From positions 1-35,446 of the forward strand of contig JBKJQN010000037.1 in assembly GCA_046593925.1 (NCBI GenBank): DNA of 35,446 nucleotides. The letters run 5' to 3'. Each line of letters starts with the position of its first letter. Position 1 is the stretch's first letter. Origin of the DNA: JAYVYM01 sp046593925 (GTDB lineage: Bacteria > Actinomycetota > Actinomycetes > Mycobacteriales > SCTD01). Shown one piece after another: positions 32,292-35,446 of the stretch. The notes below the pieces were generated by a model. The model was not told the DNA's origin, did no database searches, and saw only the letters and a list, made by a program, of their open reading frames with translations. The position numbers were made by a program, and so were the translations under genes.

Positions 32292-32773
32292 CGAACTCGC
32301 CGCTCGGCGTCGTGGCCTTCTCCTTCGGCCTGCGTGACCCCGACCAGGAGCCGAACCCGTGCAACCGGCGCCTCGCCGGGGCGACCGCCCGGATCGTGCA
32401 GCAATCGCCGGGGCCGGTCGTGCTGGTCGCGCAGTGGGAGGTCGCGCGGGCCCTGCCGCCCACCATGCCCGTTCACGTCGTGGGCGATCCCCCTGGTGGG
32501 GGGTACCTGGACACCGAGCGGGTCTGGCAGGCTGCCGCGCCGGTCCTGCGCCGAGCAGGCGTACGTCGGGTCATGGCCGTGGCGCAGCCCGTCCTGCACC
32601 GAGCAAAGGTCCACCGGCTGATCAAGGCCGACGGCTTCGAGCCGCTGCACGCCCCGGTCGGCTGGATCGGCTTCGACTCCTCCGGCCTCAACCGGCAGTG
32701 GTGGACCCGAGGTCCGCTACGCCTGGTCCTGTACGCCCTGCTGCAAGCCGCGACCGGCCGGGCCGGCCGTTGA
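32288..32773 (+). CDS. unknown small protein within the polysaccharide operon
   Basis: A 161-residue protein with no signal peptide or clear membrane helix. It has an N-terminal strand (LGVVAFSFGLRD), a CNRRLAGATARIV helix, alternating strands and helices (GPVVLVAQWEVARAL, VRRVMAVAQPVLHRAKVHRL) and a C-terminal helix. The layout, with a basic H-RAK-HRLIKADGFEP stretch, faintly recalls DUF218/YdcF-like proteins. Key motifs of that family cannot be confirmed, so I leave it unassigned. The GTG overlaps the preceding stop (GTGA) and its own stop overlaps the next ATG. Translational coupling with glycosyltransferase genes makes a role in the same pathway likely. Confidence 0.6.
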   Translation: MTNSPLGVVAFSFGLRDPDQEPNPCNRRLAGATARIVQQSPGPVVLVAQWEVARALPPTMPVHVVGDPPGGGYLDTERVWQAAAPVLRRAGVRRVMAVAQPVLHRAKVHRLIKADGFEPLHAPVGWIGFDSSGLNRQWWTRGPLRLVLYALLQAATGRAGR

Positions 32774-33756
32774 TGACCCAGCTCCGTCCTGTCCCCCATC
32801 CGCCCCTGCCCCCAGGCGAGGAATCCGTCGTGTCCGACATCATTCTCGACCCCCATCCCTCAAGCGACTCGACGGCGAGCCCGGCCGTGGACCTGATCGT
32901 GCTCTCCGAGCGCGGCGCGTCCGCACAGCGCCACCGCAAGACGCCCGAGTTGAGCATCGTCGTCCTGGCCTACCAGGAGGAGGCCCGTATCGGCCGCTCG
33001 CTGGTGGAGCTGTCGGCCCATCTGGCCCGGACGGGTCGTAGGGGAGTGGAGGTCGTGGTGGTGGCAGCGACCCGCCCCGACGGGACCTCCGACCGCACCA
33101 GGGAAATCGTGGAGCGTAAGCAGGCGCTGTTCGAGAATCTCAGGGTCGTCCTGCCCGGTGCCAAGGCCGGCAAGGGCCGCGACGCCAAGTACGGGATGCT
33201 CGTCGCGCGCGGCCGCATGCGGATCTTCATGGACGCCGACCTTGCCACGCCGCTGCACCACCTGGAGCGGGCTCTGCACCTGGCTGAGGCAGGCAATGAC
33301 GCGGTCCTGGCGGTACGTGACCTGACCTCGAGCCACCGCGGTCTTCGCAAGGCCATTTCCAGCGTAGGCAACCGCGTCGTGCAGGCCGTGTTGCTGCCCG
33401 GGATCTCCGACACCCAGTGCGGCTTCAAGCTCTTCTCGGCAGCAGCTGCCGAGCAGGTGTTCAGGCGTCAGACGATCGACGGCTGGGGCTTCGACATGGA
33501 GCTGCTGGCCGTCGCGCGCAGGCTCGGCCTCAGGGTCGCCACCTTCGACGTCCCGGACTGGACCGACGTCGCCGGCGGCACCTTCGGCGACAAGGCCATC
33601 GTCGGCGCGCTGCGCACGCTGCAGGACCTCATGAGGATCAGGTGGCGGGTCGCGACCGGTTCCTACCAGCACCTGCAACCACTGCCGGCCCCGACGGTCG
33701 TGGCCTGGCACCGCGCACCTGCCGTAGAGCGCCGCCTCGTGAGCCGGGCGGGATGA
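32773..33756 (+). CDS. GT2 glycosyltransferase, polyprenyl-phosphate-sugar synthase (Alg5/DPM1-like)
   Basis: A 327-residue GT2. After a ~55-residue non-conserved N-terminus the domain begins ELSIVVLAYQEEARIG. It continues with KAGKGRDAKYGMLVA, metal motif DAD (D154/D156), RKAISSVGNRVVQ and DTQCGFKLFSAAAAEQVF, then GWGFDMELLAVARR. The CGFKLF and KGxxVRxG-like pattern is that of dolichyl/polyprenyl-phosphate glucose synthases. It has no C-terminal membrane helices. It should load a sugar on polyprenyl phosphate for the GT-C enzyme. The start ATG 32773 overlaps the previous stop. GTG 32830, with GAGGAA upstream, is a plausible alternative that would drop the non-conserved tail. Confidence 0.84.
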   Translation: MTQLRPVPHPPLPPGEESVVSDIILDPHPSSDSTASPAVDLIVLSERGASAQRHRKTPELSIVVLAYQEEARIGRSLVELSAHLARTGRRGVEVVVVAATRPDGTSDRTREIVERKQALFENLRVVLPGAKAGKGRDAKYGMLVARGRMRIFMDADLATPLHHLERALHLAEAGNDAVLAVRDLTSSHRGLRKAISSVGNRVVQAVLLPGISDTQCGFKLFSAAAAEQVFRRQTIDGWGFDMELLAVARRLGLRVATFDVPDWTDVAGGTFGDKAIVGALRTLQDLMRIRWRVATGSYQHLQPLPAPTVVAWHRAPAVERRLVSRAG

Positions 33757-34865
33757 GCGCGTCTGCAGCGGTCCGGAGGCGTCGCGCCCCGCTCCCGCGA
33801 CCGGAGTTGTTGCGGGTGGCCAGCTGCGGGCTCGGCCTGCTGGCCGTCCTGGTTGTCTTCGCGCCGCCGGCCTCCGCTGCGCCAGCTCCGGCCTGCGGGG
33901 TGTCGGTGCTTGCCAGGAGCGATACCGCTGGCCGGACCGAGCTGCTCGTCGCCGCGCCAGATCTGCTCTCGCAGATCGACCTCCCTGCCTCGGCCTTCAG
34001 CCTGAGCCAGGCCGGCGCCACGGCACCGGTGGTCGTCCGTCGGCCACCCGCTGGCGAGAAAGCGGTGAATGTGGTGCTGGCGTCGTCCGCAACAACGACC
34101 GCTGCCGGCTATGAGACGGCGCGTGGGGCCGCCCTGGAACTGCTCGTTGGTATGGAACCGGGTACCAAGACCGGCGTGGTCACGACCGGAAAGGCCACGC
34201 CGCTGGCCCCGCTGTCGCAGGATCCTGCGCGGGCAACGCGCTCACTGCAGCTCGCGCAGCCGGGCGTGACCACCTCGACGGAGGCGGCGGTACGCCTCGC
34301 GGGCCAAGGGCTGCCACCCGGCTCCCACGTGGTGCTGTTCTCCGACGCGACCGGCGGGGCCGCGCTGCGGGGCGTGCAACGTGAGCTCGCGCAGCGCCAG
34401 GTTGTGCTGGACCGGGTGCAGTACGCCGCAGCCGCGCCGCCGCCGCCGATGTCCGGTGACCCGGTGTGCGTGACGGCGAATGACCCCGCCGTGCGCCAGG
34501 TGGACCACGTGCTCGCCCAGGTCCGCGGCGAGTACTGGGTCAGCGCAGCGCTGGCCCCCTCGGCTGCCGCGCAGCTGTCGGTCCGCAGCGCCAGCAGCAT
34601 CTCGAGCGTGCAGCTGCCGGCGGCGGCGACCTCCGGGCCGGTTCTCGCCGACCCGTACCGGGACCGCGGCGCCTCCGGAGTCGCGAACGCCGGCCTTTAC
34701 CTCGCAGCCGGCGCACTGGCGGTCGTCGGGCTGCTGCTGAGGGCCGGTGCCCGGCGCCGCCGACCGGCCGGGCCACCAGTCGCACAGGACGTCGTCCCCG
34801 GGTCCGACACCAGCCGGTGGCTCGAGCCTGCTGCCATGGCACGGAGCCGTTCCGATGCCCAGTAG
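33753..34865 (+). CDS. membrane-anchored extracytoplasmic protein with degenerate VWA domain
   Basis: A 370-residue protein. The signal peptide is ~1-43 (LGLLAVLVVFAPPASAAPA). A von Willebrand A-like fold spans ~105-225: VNVVLASSATT (MIDAS DxSxS read as A110-x-S112-x-T114), GYETARGAALELL, GTKTGVVTTG, GVTTSTEAAVRLA and HVVLFSDATGG (D198). The first MIDAS Asp is replaced by Ala, so metal-dependent adhesion is doubtful. A membrane helix near 310-330 (AGLYLAAGALAVVGLLLRAG) and a basic cytoplasmic tail of ~40 residues end the protein. It starts within the preceding stop (ATGA) and overlaps the GtrA gene by 11 bp. It may scaffold the glycan machinery. The function is unknown. Confidence 0.65.
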   Translation: MSASAAVRRRRAPLPRPELLRVASCGLGLLAVLVVFAPPASAAPAPACGVSVLARSDTAGRTELLVAAPDLLSQIDLPASAFSLSQAGATAPVVVRRPPAGEKAVNVVLASSATTTAAGYETARGAALELLVGMEPGTKTGVVTTGKATPLAPLSQDPARATRSLQLAQPGVTTSTEAAVRLAGQGLPPGSHVVLFSDATGGAALRGVQRELAQRQVVLDRVQYAAAAPPPPMSGDPVCVTANDPAVRQVDHVLAQVRGEYWVSAALAPSAAAQLSVRSASSISSVQLPAAATSGPVLADPYRDRGASGVANAGLYLAAGALAVVGLLLRAGARRRRPAGPPVAQDVVPGSDTSRWLEPAAMARSRSDAQ

Positions 34866-35412
34866 GCAACAAGAGCGCGCACCGGCGGCCTCGATGCGCT
34901 ACCCCTGGCAGCCGGTCACTGGGCGGGCTCGCGTCGAGGGCGCCGCTGTGCCGGGCCCCGTGGCGCGGCTGGCCGGTCGCCTGCGGGCGCTGTCCGCCGA
35001 GCTCGGCAAGTTCGTCGTGGTGGGCGGCTTGTGCTTCCTGCTGGACGTCGCGGTCGCCAACGCCCTGCACGTGGGCCTCGGGGCCGGACCCACGATCTCC
35101 AAGGCGGCCTCGACGATCCTGGCGACCTTCGTGTCCTATCTGGGCAACCGGGCGTGGGCCTTCGCCCACCGCGTCGACGCGCAAGCCGGCCACGGTCGCG
35201 ACCTGGGCGTGTTCATGACTATCAATGTGATCGGGCTGCTGATCACGTTGGTCCCGGTGGACGTCGGCCACTACCTGCTGGGCCTGACGAGCCCCCTGGC
35301 CTTCAACGTGACCAGTCTGCTGGGGACCGCGGTCGCCACGGTGTTCCGGTTCTGGGCCTACCGACGCTTCGTGTTCACCGTCGGTACCGCAGAGCTGGCT
35401 CCCCCGGTCTGA
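34855..35412 (+). CDS. GtrA-like membrane protein (putative polyprenyl-phosphate-sugar flippase)
   Basis: A 185-residue protein with four predicted helices: KFVVVGGLCFLLDVAVANAL, TISKAASTILATFVSYLGNR, GVFMTINVIGLLITLVPVDV and a last helix before FWAYRRFVF. The GGxxFLxDVxV start, NRAWAF and FRFWAYRRFVF end are GtrA/DPMS_TMD hallmarks. GtrA proteins are thought to flip lipid-linked sugars to the outer face. The ATG at 34855 has GGAG ~9 nt upstream and overlaps the previous gene by 11 bp. A ~50-residue charged N-terminus precedes the first helix. It completes a GT2 + GtrA + GT-C set in this operon. Confidence 0.85.
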   Translation: MPSRQQERAPAASMRYPWQPVTGRARVEGAAVPGPVARLAGRLRALSAELGKFVVVGGLCFLLDVAVANALHVGLGAGPTISKAASTILATFVSYLGNRAWAFAHRVDAQAGHGRDLGVFMTINVIGLLITLVPVDVGHYLLGLTSPLAFNVTSLLGTAVATVFRFWAYRRFVFTVGTAELAPPV

Positions 35413-35426
35413 TCACCTGGACCGCC

Positions 35427-35446
35427 GATAATGGACACTATGTCAG
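35427..35446 (+). promoter_or_regulatory. -10 box and likely start of a leaderless gene running off the window
   Basis: GATAAT (35427-35432) is followed by 7 nt and ATG TCA (35440 on), the same geometry as other leaderless genes here. Only two codons are visible, so the gene cannot be identified. A second ATG at 35431 overlaps the box and is less likely. Confidence 0.35.

Overview
The window is high-GC actinobacterial chromosome. Several conserved actinobacterial blocks support this: pafA-FKBP-pafB-pafC-tatA-tatC-helY-5'-3' exonuclease (the Rv2097c to Rv2090 order of Mycobacterium), lnt-ppm1-fxsA next to rbpA, an LpqY-SugABC trehalose importer, a lysine 6-aminotransferase, and an F420-dependent Rv2074-like reductase. 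Gene order and protein sequences recall Mycobacterium and Streptomyces relatives, but nothing here fixes the genus. The first ~195 bases are an inverted, 88% identical copy of the adjacent pafA segment, which looks like a fold-back chimera at a metagenome contig end.

Layout. 1-5.8 kb: truncated pafA, an FKBP isomerase, the PafBC DNA-damage regulator pair, a zinc-ribbon protein, a small membrane protein, tatA and tatC. 5.8-9.6 kb: the helicase HelY and a convergent 5'-3' exonuclease-like protein. 9.6-11.4 kb: an Lrp/AsnC regulator with a 9-codon upstream ORF, an F420-dependent flavin-fold protein, and a ParB/Srx-fold protein. 11.5-15.9 kb (minus): sugC-sugB-sugA-lpqY, a trehalose-type ABC importer. 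16.3-19.2 kb (minus): lat plus an aldehyde dehydrogenase, a two-step lysine to alpha-aminoadipate route. 19.3-23.8 kb (plus): a YtcJ-like amidohydrolase, then lnt, a polyprenol-phosphate-mannose synthase and fxsA. 23.9-24.3 kb (minus): rbpA with a SigR/SigH-type promoter.

24.4-35.4 kb is the accessory part. It has a secreted GH6 beta-glucanase with an apparent frameshift in its signal peptide, a degraded stretch with gene fragments, and then a seven-gene operon with overlapping starts and stops: GH8 hydrolase, cellulose-synthase-like GT2, GT-C membrane glycosyltransferase, a small unknown protein, an Alg5/DPM-type GT2, a membrane-anchored protein with a degenerate VWA domain, and a GtrA-type flippase. 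Together these could make a processive beta-glycan and decorate it outside the cell with a lipid-linked sugar. This combination is the best candidate for an undescribed system.

Two other patterns stand out. A ~80-bp palindromic element occurs twice (4.2 and 11.45 kb). Many genes also have a TANNNT-like -10 box only 6-7 nt before the start codon, which predicts leaderless mRNAs.
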